A stretch of 64,000 nucleotides of DNA from Methanotrichaceae archaeon (GTDB lineage Archaea > Halobacteriota > Methanosarcinia > Methanotrichales > Methanotrichaceae): positions 1 to 64,000 of the forward strand of contig JABLXE010000001.1 of assembly GCA_013178225.1 (NCBI GenBank), given 5' to 3'. The translations under genes and the position numbers were made by a program. Every line of letters starts with the position of its first letter. Position 1 is the first letter of the stretch. The notes below the pieces were generated by a model. The model saw nothing but the letters and a program-made list of their open reading frames with translations. It searched no databases and was not told the DNA's origin. Below are positions 9,198 through 17,672 of this stretch, piece after piece.

Positions 9198-11129
9198 ATG
9201 ACTAAATATTCCGTTCTCTTTTCAGAGGGTAAAATTGGCAACCTGAAGACCAAAAATCGTCTGGTAATGCCGCCAATGGTTCTCAATTATGCAGATGAAA
9301 TGGGTTTGGTCACACCCAAATACCTGGCTCACATCGAACGCATAGCCTGCGGTGGCGTTGGAACGATGATCCTGGAGGCTTCATTCATCAGCCAGGATGG
9401 CAGAGGATTTGGCAACGAACTGGGTCTGCACACCGATGAAGTCATCCCGGGGCTGAAAAAGCTGGTAGCGGCGGCCCATTCTCAACGCGCTGCCATAGGC
9501 CCGCAGCTCTACCATGCCGGAAGGCAGACCTCCTTCAAGGTCACAGGCACCAAACCTGTAGCTCCTTCGGCTATACCGGACCCTGTCATCAATGAGATGC
9601 CCAGATCTCTGAGCGTAGAGGAGATTCACGACATCGTTGAGGCTTACGCCCAGGCAGCCGGAAGGGCAAAGGAATCAGGGTGCGACTTTGTGGAGATACA
9701 CGGTGCCCACGGCTATCTAATAACTCAATTCCTGTCTCCCTACAGCAATCTGCGTGAGGATGAGTATGGGGGCTCTGAAGATAACAGGATGCGTTTTGCC
9801 TCCGAGGTGGTGCAGGCGGTGCGCGGGGCCGTGGGGCCGGAATTTCCATTGATCATGAGGTTATCGGCCCAAGAGATGGTTCCTGGCGGCCTGAGGCTGC
9901 CGGACAGCATGAAGATCGCCCGGAGACTGGAAGATCTGGGCGTTGATGCACTGCACGTATCCGTAGGCAACTATGCGTCTTTTAGTCACGGATACATGAT
10001 CTCGCCTATGGCTATGCCCGATTCGCTTCTGGTTCCGTTTGCCGAGGCCATCAAACGATCCGTGGATATTCCCGTCATCGCCGTGGGCAAGATCCGCCAT
10101 CCCGAGCTGGCGGAGGAGATCGTTAGCACCGGAAAGGCCGATTTCGTGGCCCTGGGCAGGTCGCTCCTGGCTGATCCCGACTGGCCCAGAAAGGCCCAGG
10201 AGGGGCTTGAACTGGAGATCAATAAGTGCGTAGCCTGCAACCAGGGATGCATCAGCAGGCTGTTCGACGGTAAGGACGTCTGGTGCACAGTCAACCCGGA
10301 AACGTCTCGAGAGACGGAGTTCGCAAAGCCGCTTCCCGAATCCGTCAAGCGCGTGCTGATCGCAGGAGGGGGGCCTGCAGGCATGCAAGCCGCCAAGACT
10401 GCCGCCTTGAGAGGGCATCAGGTGATGCTCTGCGAAGAGACTGACAGCCTCGGCGGGGCTCTAAATCTCGCAGCTGCGCTCCCTCTTCGGCCAGGGTGGG
10501 TGGAGCTGAAGAACCATCTCATCGCTGAGATGAGCCGCTTGGGGATCGACATTCGGCTGAGAACTAAGGTCACGCCCGAACTGGCCAGCAGGGAGAGGGC
10601 TGATGTGGCTATCGTGGCCACAGGTGCCCTGGAGGCCCGTCCGGATATCCCGGGAGTCGATCTCGGGAATGTTATGATGAGCCACGAAATTCTGAGCGGC
10701 AAGGTTGTTGCCCGGGGTAAGGTGGTAGTTCTGGGAGGCGGGGTTTCCGGAGCCATGATCGCCGATCATCTGTCCCGAAAGGGTCACGAAGTGACGCTGG
10801 TGGGAACGGGGAAGACTATCGCCAGGGCAGCGGCAGCCGTTGAACGGTATCTGTTGCTGGAAAGGTTGAGAATGGGCAGGGTGACGATGCTCACTAGCGC
10901 CAGAATAAAGGGCATAGAAAAGGGCGGAGTGATCATAGAGCTGATGGGCAGAACCGAGGAGCTTCCTGCAGATACTGTGGCAATAGCCATGGGCTCGGTG
11001 CCCAATGACGGCATCGCCGACGAACTAAGAAGTGTGGTGAAAGAGGTACTGGTAGTGGGGGATGCAGTAAAGTCCAGGAATGTGACCTACGCCATGATCG
11101 AAGGGGCACGTGCGGGTCTATCTATCTAG
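9198..11129 (+). CDS. Ene-reductase / 2,4-dienoyl-CoA reductase-like Fe-S flavoprotein
   Basis: This 643-residue enzyme has the full Old Yellow Enzyme plus iron-sulfur plus NAD(P)H/FAD architecture of FadH, BaiCD and trimethylamine dehydrogenase relatives. An FMN-binding TIM barrel occupies residues 1 to about 340 (KNRLVMPPMVLNY near the start, EIHGAHGYLITQFLSP in the middle). Four cysteines at 344, 347, 351 and 363 give the CxxCx3Cx11C pattern of a 4Fe-4S cluster. Two Rossmann motifs follow: GGGPAG near 391 and VVLGGGVSGAM near 510. It should transfer hydride through FAD, Fe-S and FMN to an activated double bond; the substrate is unknown. A GTG 26 codons upstream is in frame, but the ATG at 9198 matches the family start. 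The gene is divergent from the BASS transporter. Confidence 0.92.
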   Translation: MTKYSVLFSEGKIGNLKTKNRLVMPPMVLNYADEMGLVTPKYLAHIERIACGGVGTMILEASFISQDGRGFGNELGLHTDEVIPGLKKLVAAAHSQRAAIGPQLYHAGRQTSFKVTGTKPVAPSAIPDPVINEMPRSLSVEEIHDIVEAYAQAAGRAKESGCDFVEIHGAHGYLITQFLSPYSNLREDEYGGSEDNRMRFASEVVQAVRGAVGPEFPLIMRLSAQEMVPGGLRLPDSMKIARRLEDLGVDALHVSVGNYASFSHGYMISPMAMPDSLLVPFAEAIKRSVDIPVIAVGKIRHPELAEEIVSTGKADFVALGRSLLADPDWPRKAQEGLELEINKCVACNQGCISRLFDGKDVWCTVNPETSRETEFAKPLPESVKRVLIAGGGPAGMQAAKTAALRGHQVMLCEETDSLGGALNLAAALPLRPGWVELKNHLIAEMSRLGIDIRLRTKVTPELASRERADVAIVATGALEARPDIPGVDLGNVMMSHEILSGKVVARGKVVVLGGGVSGAMIADHLSRKGHEVTLVGTGKTIARAAAAVERYLLLERLRMGRVTMLTSARIKGIEKGGVIIELMGRTEELPADTVAIAMGSVPNDGIADELRSVVKEVLVVGDAVKSRNVTYAMIEGARAGLSI

Positions 11130-11225
11130 GCCTTCTGCATCATCCGTCTGCATCCGGTCATCGCTTGGGGCTGAGGCTTCAGCATACGTGTGATAGCGGC
11201 ATATATCCCGATTCAAATTGAGGGG

Positions 11226-11284
11226 GATGGGGGGTTGAGATCCCCGATGTGCTCATATGGCATCAACAAGGGTTGCCCCCCATC
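11226..11284. other. Long G/C hairpin between convergent genes
   Basis: A perfect 9-base inverted repeat (GATGGGGGG at 11226-11234 and CCCCCCATC at 11276-11284) with a 41-base loop lies between the ends of the ene-reductase and VOC genes. It could act as a bidirectional transcription or mRNA-end structure, although there is no poly-T tract beside it. Confidence 0.45.
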
Positions 11285-11296
11285 TCTCCCAGAATA

Positions 11297-11650
11297 TCAC
11301 CCGGCTTGAGAATCGCTCTCCCATAGGCCGAAGACGTTTCCTTCAGTGTCCATGCAGACCGCAAAGTAGCCCATCTTCGGGACGGCCATTTTAGGTGCCA
11401 GCACTTTGCCTCCGAGCATCTCGACCTTGGAGGAAGACTCCGAGACGGAACTGACGCCAAAGTAGCTGATGATCTTTTGATCGGGCTCTTGCCGCTTCAT
11501 CATTCCGCCTCCAGGTCCTCCCAGAGTATAGATCATCCAGTAATCCATTCCAGGAGCTTTCTCCACTTTCCAGCCGAAAAGCTCTGTGTAGAACTTCTTG
11601 ACCCTTTCTGCTTCATCGAAGGGAATCTCAAAATGAACTATTCCAGACAT
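11297..11650 (-). CDS. VOC (glyoxalase/dioxygenase fold) protein
   Basis: This 117-residue single-module protein begins IVHFEIPFDEAERVKKFYTE, the usual first beta-alpha unit of the vicinal oxygen chelate superfamily, and ends with MGYFAVCMDTEGNVFGLWE. Putative metal ligands are His6 and the late Glu of GLWE. Members of this 'bleomycin resistance/glyoxalase' subgroup with the FYTELFGWK signature are common and mostly of unknown substrate; they usually work as dimers. The ATG at 11650 follows GGAG at suitable spacing. No operon partner is visible. Confidence 0.88.
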   Translation of the reverse strand: MSGIVHFEIPFDEAERVKKFYTELFGWKVEKAPGMDYWMIYTLGGPGGGMMKRQEPDQKIISYFGVSSVSESSSKVEMLGGKVLAPKMAVPKMGYFAVCMDTEGNVFGLWESDSQAG

Positions 11651-12414
11651 GATTCCTGGTCTCCATTAACAACGAAAAATCCTTCCTTGGCCATATCCGC
11701 ATCGAGGGCTGGCGCCCTCTACTTTTACGAATGCAACTCTGCCATTTCGGCTCGCCAAACCTCTTAAATTATTATCAACTTGAGCCAAATGCACAAACAT
11801 CGAAGATACCGTATTTCCTGCCCGCAACGATTCACCTCGCCAACTCCTGCATTTTAAACTGAAATATTCTTATATTCGATGACATATATAAGTTTCTAAC
11901 AATTAGAATTACTTTGATTAGATCCTTGGACCAAAATAGACTTGCCGGGCATGAGGCCCGAGAAAAATTTCTTGGGCACTTCATATAATATAAGCAAGCT
12001 CAATCGCCATCCTGCGATCAGATTACTCTTCCGGTTGGGCGCTCCAAAAAAGTCCGAACTTCCTTTGGACCATCATTTTATCGACCTAACGGGGTTAGTT
12101 GCGGGGTATAGCTCTGCATGCGGCCCCAGCTGCATGCTGCTGATGCAAAATATATCGCTCTCTTTGAGGTGACGACCAGCACGATGTCGATCAGGAAACA
12201 ACTGGACGAGCTGAAGCCGGGAGGAAGAAAGGCGCATTGTGGCACTGGCAACAAGAGGAGCTCTGCGTGGAAGGATGAAGGATATGGGCCCTTGTGATCG
12301 GATTGGAATTGAACCGCAGGCACTATCGTTTGCCGGTCGAACCTGCGGTCCTGATTTAGATTGAGCTCGGCCTTCCTGGCACCATTATTTATAAATTTAT
12401 TGATTGAGTAGAAC

Positions 12415-12428
12415 TTAATGATCATTAA
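12415..12428. promoter_or_regulatory. 14-base perfect palindrome (candidate operator)
   Basis: TTAATGATCATTAA is a perfect palindrome lying about 116 bases upstream of the secreted-protein start at 12544. Its dyad symmetry fits a dimeric repressor, and the gene context suggests a metal-responsive one such as a DtxR or Fur relative. That is inference from position only. Confidence 0.35.
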
Positions 12429-12468
12429 ATATTCTAACTTATTATGATTAATTAAATAAGTCAATAAT

Positions 12469-12485
12469 ATGATAACTTTTATCAT
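12469..12485. promoter_or_regulatory. Second dyad upstream of the uptake operon
   Basis: ATGATAA and TTATCAT flank a 3-base spacer, giving a 17-base dyad that ends 59 bases before the ATG at 12544. It shares the core ATGAT/ATCAT with the palindrome at 12415-12428, so the two may be paired sites for one regulator. A TATA-like TTAAATATT follows at about 12498-12506. Confidence 0.4.
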
Positions 12486-12543
12486 ACAAAGAAAGAATTA
12501 AATATTACTTTATGCAACCTGACGCTCCAAAGAGGGATTGATA

Positions 12544-13530
12544 ATGGGATGCTACATTAGAGGTATCGGAATTGTTGCGATCCTCATGACGATTCTAACG
12601 GGTTTGTCGTTGGCCGGCACCAACGACTACAATCCACAGTACGAGGGAAGAGACGTAGTAAAATACACCTATGAATACGATGACGATGTGGAGGGAGACG
12701 GCTATATGATGGTCCGTGCCGATGTGAACACCAACAACCTCTCCCTTCTGGAGTACATGCATGGCAGCGGCTCAATTGACTATGCCCACGTGCTCGACTC
12801 AAAGCAGAAGACTGCTCACGACAGCAGCTACTATTACACCATTACAAAGGATGGCGGATTTCTGAAGAAATCGAAGGGGGCCAATAGCGAGATCAACTTC
12901 ACCATCCAGAAGGATTTCGTTCAATCCCCGCATATCTTTGCCTTTGGGACCGGATGGTATGCCGCTCGCCCGATAACCTACGACTCCCTTCTCAAAGAGA
13001 AGACTGTGGCCAAAAGCTATCAGGAGGGGGTTATGCTGCACCACCAGCTCGAGTATGCTCGCGGATATGTGGGTGACATATCAGTTTACCTCAACTGCAC
13101 CGGTCCCGATTATAAGGTCAAGGGAAAGGGCCTGGCCTCTATGAAGATTGAGGACTTCGTGACTCAGGGCACAGTCCATGTAGGAATGCTATTCACGGAT
13201 ACCCTGAAGGCTACACAGAAGGCCAAGAGCATCAATACTCAAGGCTGGAGAGCGCCGATCATCGATATCGATTCCGACTATGTGGGCGACTTCCACATTA
13301 AGAAGAACTTGAAGATTGAGATTGAGAAGAGCTGGGGATCCGATTGTAAGGACTGGCTGCCCTGCTGCTTCGGAGGCTGGGGCGATATGGATGAAGTGGA
13401 TACACTGCCCATAGCCGAGGACGGAGTATTCGATTGCACCTGCAGGGAGGCCGCGCTCAAGACCTACAAGCCGGCCTGGAACGGGACGACCGCGCAGTTC
13501 CCTAACGACATTTATGCAACCAAGCCCTAG
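12544..13530 (+). CDS. Secreted protein of unknown family, Cys-containing C-terminus
   Basis: The 328-residue product starts with a signal peptide (hydrophobic IGIVAILMTILTGLSLAG) and is otherwise hydrophilic and Tyr/Asp-rich, so it should be exported. The last third carries a cysteine cluster, CKDWLPCC followed about 30 residues later by CTC, which could bind a metal or form disulfides. No known domain was recognised. The ATG at 12544 follows GAGGG by 7 bases and is preferred over a TTG at 12538. Only 27 bases separate its stop from a metal-type substrate-binding protein, with GGAGGT in the gap, so the two are probably cotranscribed. A role as a surface receptor or scavenger for the imported ligand is a reasonable guess, not shown. 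Confidence 0.75.
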   Translation: MGCYIRGIGIVAILMTILTGLSLAGTNDYNPQYEGRDVVKYTYEYDDDVEGDGYMMVRADVNTNNLSLLEYMHGSGSIDYAHVLDSKQKTAHDSSYYYTITKDGGFLKKSKGANSEINFTIQKDFVQSPHIFAFGTGWYAARPITYDSLLKEKTVAKSYQEGVMLHHQLEYARGYVGDISVYLNCTGPDYKVKGKGLASMKIEDFVTQGTVHVGMLFTDTLKATQKAKSINTQGWRAPIIDIDSDYVGDFHIKKNLKIEIEKSWGSDCKDWLPCCFGGWGDMDEVDTLPIAEDGVFDCTCREAALKTYKPAWNGTTAQFPNDIYATKP

Positions 13531-13557
13531 GGCTGGTTCTATTTTTTTGGAGGTATT

Positions 13558-14625
13558 ATGAGAACAATTATCTCTTTTATGATGGCGGTCTGCGTGATCT
13601 TTGCCTTTTTTGCCTTTTCCGCCACAGCAAATGGCGGCAGCGAAAACAAAACGATTCAAGTGACAGATGACCGCGGACGGACTATTGAGGTTCCATATCC
13701 TTGCGAGCGTATAGTCTTCCTGGTAGAGAACGCCATGAACACCATGTATGCAGTAGACGGTGCCGATAATATCTCTGGCATTGGAGACATCTGGATGCCG
13801 GAACAGCGCGAACCTCTCTTCAAGGCCATAGATCCCAACTTCGATAGCAAGGTGAGAATCTCGAAGGAGGGGGGAATGGTTAATATGGAGACTCTGGCCA
13901 AGGCCGATCCCCAGCTGGTGGTGCTATGGTCCGCGGACTGGGATGACGATGTGACTCAGGCCATCGAGGAGAACCTGAATGTTCCCACCTACGGCGTTTT
14001 CATAGACAGCACCTCTGACCTGCAAAGGCAGGCTGAGGTCTTCGGACAGATCATCGACCGGGAGAAGCGCGCTGCAGAAGTGGTGAACATTATGAAGCTA
14101 TACGAGAAGAAGGTCACAGACGACACTTCGACCATACCACAGGAAGAAAAACCCAAGGTCTACTGGATGTGGGGCGACATACTGGGAACTGCTGGTCTCA
14201 AGAGCACCGCTAACGAGCTGATCGAAAAGGCTGGGGGTGTGAACGTCATGCAGCTGTGGACGAATGAGACCAGGACTTTGGAGCATCCCACCCTGAACCT
14301 TGAGACTCTGGTACAGCTCAATCCGGATGTAATCTACATGTGGTTCAACACCAACCTGGACCCTGAGGACATCGTCAATGGAAAGGACTTCGAGGGCTGG
14401 AAGGATATCAATGCCGTCAAAAACGGTCGAGTGTACGAGGTAGAGAATCCGCTGATCTTTGACTTCCACACTCCGAGATATCCTCTGGCCTTGATGATCA
14501 TGGCCAAGGATATCAACCCGGATAAATTCCAGGATCTGGATTTGGATGCGGAGATCGACAATATGTTCGTCGATCTGTATCAGGTGCACTATCCGGGATT
14601 CGAGGCTGCCTCCGGTAGTGCCTGA
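13558..14625 (+). CDS. Substrate-binding protein of an iron/siderophore/cobalamin ABC importer (copy 1)
   Basis: This 355-residue protein has a signal peptide (residues 1 to about 26) followed by the cluster III periplasmic-binding fold. Typical blocks are IQVTDDRGRTIEVPYPCERIV, LVQLNPDVIYMWF and DINAVKNGRVYEVENPL. It should deliver a metal chelate or corrinoid to the permease encoded next. Translation is coupled: its TGA overlaps the permease ATG by one base (TGATG at 14623). GGAGGT precedes its ATG. The substrate cannot be read from sequence; ferric siderophore, haem, vitamin B12, and less likely molybdate, are all handled by this fold. This copy is clearly diverged from the two paralogues at 16574 and 17673. 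Confidence 0.9.
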   Translation: MRTIISFMMAVCVIFAFFAFSATANGGSENKTIQVTDDRGRTIEVPYPCERIVFLVENAMNTMYAVDGADNISGIGDIWMPEQREPLFKAIDPNFDSKVRISKEGGMVNMETLAKADPQLVVLWSADWDDDVTQAIEENLNVPTYGVFIDSTSDLQRQAEVFGQIIDREKRAAEVVNIMKLYEKKVTDDTSTIPQEEKPKVYWMWGDILGTAGLKSTANELIEKAGGVNVMQLWTNETRTLEHPTLNLETLVQLNPDVIYMWFNTNLDPEDIVNGKDFEGWKDINAVKNGRVYEVENPLIFDFHTPRYPLALMIMAKDINPDKFQDLDLDAEIDNMFVDLYQVHYPGFEAASGSA

Positions 14626-15692
14626 TGTATAGCGGCTTTGACAGATGGGCGAAGCTTCAGAGAGGGCTTTTCCCATCTCGGTTTCCTTTTTCGAGGAAGC
14701 GCTTTCTGATAGCTCTTTGCCTGCTGCTGCCATTGCCTGCCTTTTTGTTATCCATGAACGTGGGAACCTACCCCCTCTCAGCATTTCAACTGGTAGAAAT
14801 TGTCGCGGCCAGGCTTACGGGCCATGAGTCGGGATTGCCGCAGGTGTACGACACGGTTATATTCAACATCCGACTGCCGCGGGTCCTACTGGCAATGCTG
14901 GTGGGCGCGGCATTATCCATATCTGGAGCCACTTTGCAGGGCATTTTTAGAAATCCGCTGGTAAGCCCGTTCATATTAGGGCTGTCATCAGGCGCCGCCT
15001 TCGGAGCGGCACTGGCCATAGCGATTTTTCCAGAGGTGCCCATTCAGTTAGGAGCGTTTGCCTTCAGCCTGCTGGCGGTAGGGTCAGCCTACATGATGGC
15101 CAGGCGGAAAGGTGAGGTCCCCATCATCTCGCTGGTCCTGGCGGGGGTAATCGTCTCTTCCGTCTTCGGCGCTCTTCTGGCTGTGATCCAGTTCGCGGTG
15201 GACGCGCGCTCCTTGCAGAGCATCGTCTACTGGAACATGGGCACCCTATCAACTGCTTCTTGGTCCAAGTTCTATCAGGCTGCGCCCTGGGTTTTAGCGG
15301 GATGTTTGATTCTGCTCGCCTTGAGATGGAGGCTGAACGTCCTGGCCCTGGGGGAAGAGGAGGCCCGGTCGGTGGGAATGAACCTGGAGCTGTACAAGTT
15401 CGTCTTCATCGTCTCTTCCACCCTGGTGGCGTCAGCCGTGGTATCCGTGGCTGGGATTATCGGCCTGGTGGGCTTGATTGTTCCGCACATGGTGCGCATG
15501 GTCTTCGGTCCGGACCACCGCATACTCCTCCCGATCTCGGTAACCGTTGGAGCCTCATTTCTGGTGCTGGTGGACGATGTAGCCCGGGCGGCCTTCAGCT
15601 TTGAGGTGCCGGTGGGGATAATCACCACTCTGCTGGGAGCGCCGGTCTTCGTCTATCTGCTACGCAAGACCCGAGCAGGTGGTTGGGAATGA
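14625..15692 (+). CDS. FecCD-family ABC permease (copy 1)
   Basis: The 355-residue membrane protein has about ten membrane segments and the FecCD/BtuC hallmarks: NIRLPRVLLAMLVGAALSIS, then GATLQGIFRNPLVSPFILG near residue 105, and GIIGLVGLIVPHMVRMVFGPDH, the coupling-helix region facing the ATPase. It forms the homodimeric channel of a metal-chelate or corrinoid importer. The start overlaps the substrate-binding protein stop, and its own stop overlaps the ATPase ATG by four bases (ATGA), so the three form one translationally coupled operon. Confidence 0.93.
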   Translation: MYSGFDRWAKLQRGLFPSRFPFSRKRFLIALCLLLPLPAFLLSMNVGTYPLSAFQLVEIVAARLTGHESGLPQVYDTVIFNIRLPRVLLAMLVGAALSISGATLQGIFRNPLVSPFILGLSSGAAFGAALAIAIFPEVPIQLGAFAFSLLAVGSAYMMARRKGEVPIISLVLAGVIVSSVFGALLAVIQFAVDARSLQSIVYWNMGTLSTASWSKFYQAAPWVLAGCLILLALRWRLNVLALGEEEARSVGMNLELYKFVFIVSSTLVASAVVSVAGIIGLVGLIVPHMVRMVFGPDHRILLPISVTVGASFLVLVDDVARAAFSFEVPVGIITTLLGAPVFVYLLRKTRAGGWE

Positions 15693-16477
15693 AAGCTGGA
15701 GTAAGGATCGAGGAAATCAGTATGAGCTATGGCGGCTCTAGGATTCTGGATTCGGTATCTCTATCGATTCGCAAGGGGTCTGTGGTCACCATGGTGGGGC
15801 CAAACGGCTGCGGCAAGACGACGCTTCTAAAGATCATTAACCGCTTGCTGAAACCGGATCGAGGCCAGGTCTATGTCGATGGGAGGCCGGTGACTTCCAT
15901 GCCTGCTCACCAGCTAGCCAGGATCGTGGGCTATGTGCCGCAGGGTCACAAGACCTCCTTTCCCTTTACCGTCAGGGAGGTGGTAGTCACCGGCAGGATG
16001 CCCTACATTCCTGCGTTCTCCTCTCCCAGGAGGAATGATCTGGAGAAGGCCGATCAGGTTCTGGAGCTTACTGGAATTGACCGGCTGGCAGACCGGGCCT
16101 ATACCCGGATCAGCGGAGGAGAGCGGCAACTGGTGATGATTGCGCGCGCCCTGGTCCAGGAGCCAGCCGTGCTGTTGCTCGATGAGCCTACCTCCTACCT
16201 AGACTTCAAGAATCAGGTTCAGACCCTGAAGATGATCGGCGAGATCTCAAGAGCGAGGGGTGTAACAGTCATCATGACCCTTCATGATCCCAATCATGCT
16301 CTAATGTTCTCGGATGATGTGGTGCTATTGAGGCGGCTCTGCAGCGTTGGCGATGCAAATGTGGTCGCCTCTGGCCTCCCCCATTCAGTGATGACTCCGG
16401 AGAACATCAGAGCAGCTTACGGAGTAGAAGTCGAGACGGTGGAGGTGAGAGGGCGTAGACTACTGATGCCTCTTTAA
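15689..16477 (+). CDS. ABC ATPase of the metal-chelate/corrinoid importer (copy 1)
   Basis: This 262-residue nucleotide-binding subunit shows Walker A GPNGCGKTT near residue 37, the Q-loop in VGYVPQG, the signature ISGGERQ near 141, Walker B VLLLDEPTS near 165 with D-loop YLD, and the switch histidine in LHDPNHA. It is closest in pattern to FepC/BtuD. The ATG at 15689 (ATGA overlap with the permease stop) is preferred to a TTG two codons earlier. The C-terminus EVETVEVRGRRLLMPL matches that of the second ATPase at 18874, suggesting both serve related importers. Confidence 0.93.
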   Translation: MKAGVRIEEISMSYGGSRILDSVSLSIRKGSVVTMVGPNGCGKTTLLKIINRLLKPDRGQVYVDGRPVTSMPAHQLARIVGYVPQGHKTSFPFTVREVVVTGRMPYIPAFSSPRRNDLEKADQVLELTGIDRLADRAYTRISGGERQLVMIARALVQEPAVLLLDEPTSYLDFKNQVQTLKMIGEISRARGVTVIMTLHDPNHALMFSDDVVLLRRLCSVGDANVVASGLPHSVMTPENIRAAYGVEVETVEVRGRRLLMPL

Positions 16478-16573
16478 TACTTATTATCAATAATCATGGT
16501 CTAAAGGCAATATCTTTATACATAAGAATATTAATTGATACTAAATAAGAAAAAATTAAAAAAAGGTGTCAAA

Positions 16574-17647
16574 ATGCGATATAAATTCGCTGAAAGGCTG
16601 TTAAGAGAGATTCTTCTTGCTTCTCTAATTCTGATGGCCTTCACCGCAAGTGGCCTGGCATTGGATTCCGGCGACAGTCGCGAAACGATCTCCGTAATCG
16701 ACTCTGCAGGCCGATCGGTGGAGGTGCCGTTCCCGGCCGAGAGCGCGGTGGTGCTGTGGAGTAACCCGGCCAAAGAGATGCGTGCCCTGGGCGCGGTGGA
16801 TCGAATAGTTGGCATGGATCAGTCCACCAAGGATGAGGCCGATAAGGGCTTATTGCCGGAGCTGGCGGATGTGCCGGTGGTGGGCACACAGGAAGAGCCC
16901 AACTACGAAAAGATTGCGGAGCTGAATCCAGATGTGGTGATTGCGCTATCTGCAGGCTACCCGCCAGAGCCCGCCGAGATCGAGGCGAAGCTGGCTCCCT
17001 TTGGAATTCCTGTGGTGGGGCTGGACTTTTACCGCACAGAAGTGTGGTTTACTGAGATGGAGACCTTGGGACGGATGCTCGGGTTGGAAGATCGGGCTGC
17101 TGAATACATGGACTTCTTCTCCGCATACTATGACCTGATCAACCAGACGCTCTCATCCATTCCCGAATCTGAGAAGAAGGATGTCTATTTTGAGGGAGCC
17201 AAGAAGTATCAGACCTACGGCGGCGCGGGATACGGTAGCGGAATTCCTAACATGGTGCGCTTCGCAGGAGGAAAAGATCTGTACCCGGAGAGATCTGAGC
17301 TGGCCTTCGAGGTCAATCCTGAGGACGTCGCAGAGAGGAATCCGGATGTGATCTTCAAGGGAACACCCCTTGGATGGAACGCTCAGAACGAGACCGAGTT
17401 CCAGGTATTGCGTGACGAGATCATGAGCCGCCCGGAGCTGGCAACGACAAATGCCGTAAAGAACGGCCAGGTGTACGTGGTAAGCTTCGATGTGGCAGGT
17501 GGTGCAGGAAAGAAGTTTGGACCTATATTCCTGGCTAAGGCCCTTTATCCAGAGAAATTCCAGGATATGGATCCAGAAGCTTTCTACCGCCAGTATCTGG
17601 AAGAATTTCTGGGTCTAAAGTACCAGAGAGTGTACTTCTATCCTTAA
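16574..17647 (+). CDS. Substrate-binding protein of metal-chelate/corrinoid importer (copy 2)
   Basis: The product (357 residues from the ATG at 16574, preceded by AAAGGTG) has a signal peptide and the same cluster III fold as copy 1. Signature pieces are SVIDSAGRSVEVPFPAE, the LNPDVVIAL block, GGAGYGSGIPNMVRFAGGKD and TNAVKNGQVYVVSFDVAGGA. It is a close paralogue of the next gene: both share NPEDVAERNPDVI, ALYPEKFQD and the same order of blocks, so they arose by tandem duplication. No permease adjoins this pair directly. The intergenic DNA upstream contains the dyad ATTATCAATAAT at 16483-16494, a possible operator. Confidence 0.9.
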   Translation: MRYKFAERLLREILLASLILMAFTASGLALDSGDSRETISVIDSAGRSVEVPFPAESAVVLWSNPAKEMRALGAVDRIVGMDQSTKDEADKGLLPELADVPVVGTQEEPNYEKIAELNPDVVIALSAGYPPEPAEIEAKLAPFGIPVVGLDFYRTEVWFTEMETLGRMLGLEDRAAEYMDFFSAYYDLINQTLSSIPESEKKDVYFEGAKKYQTYGGAGYGSGIPNMVRFAGGKDLYPERSELAFEVNPEDVAERNPDVIFKGTPLGWNAQNETEFQVLRDEIMSRPELATTNAVKNGQVYVVSFDVAGGAGKKFGPIFLAKALYPEKFQDMDPEAFYRQYLEEFLGLKYQRVYFYP

Positions 17648-17672
17648 ATTAATTTTTGATAGGTTGATATTC

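Larger units (their letters stand above)
11651..12543. other. Long intergenic region upstream of the uptake locus
   Basis: About 890 bases have no convincing gene. A 76-codon open frame at 11942-12172 has no recognisable relatives or good start. At 12313-12349 an 8-base inverted repeat (ACCGCAGG/CCTGCGGT) with a 21-base loop could form an RNA hairpin. 12380-12520 is strongly AT-rich with two palindromes listed separately, and is probably the promoter and operator region for the secreted protein and uptake operon downstream. Confidence 0.5.

Noticed and set aside
11942-12172. 76-codon plus-strand frame in the long leader region
   Set aside because: No supported start, ribosome site or family, and the region shows no other coding signal.
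14625-14827. Second plus-strand frame at 14645-14827
   Set aside because: It lies inside the permease gene in another frame.
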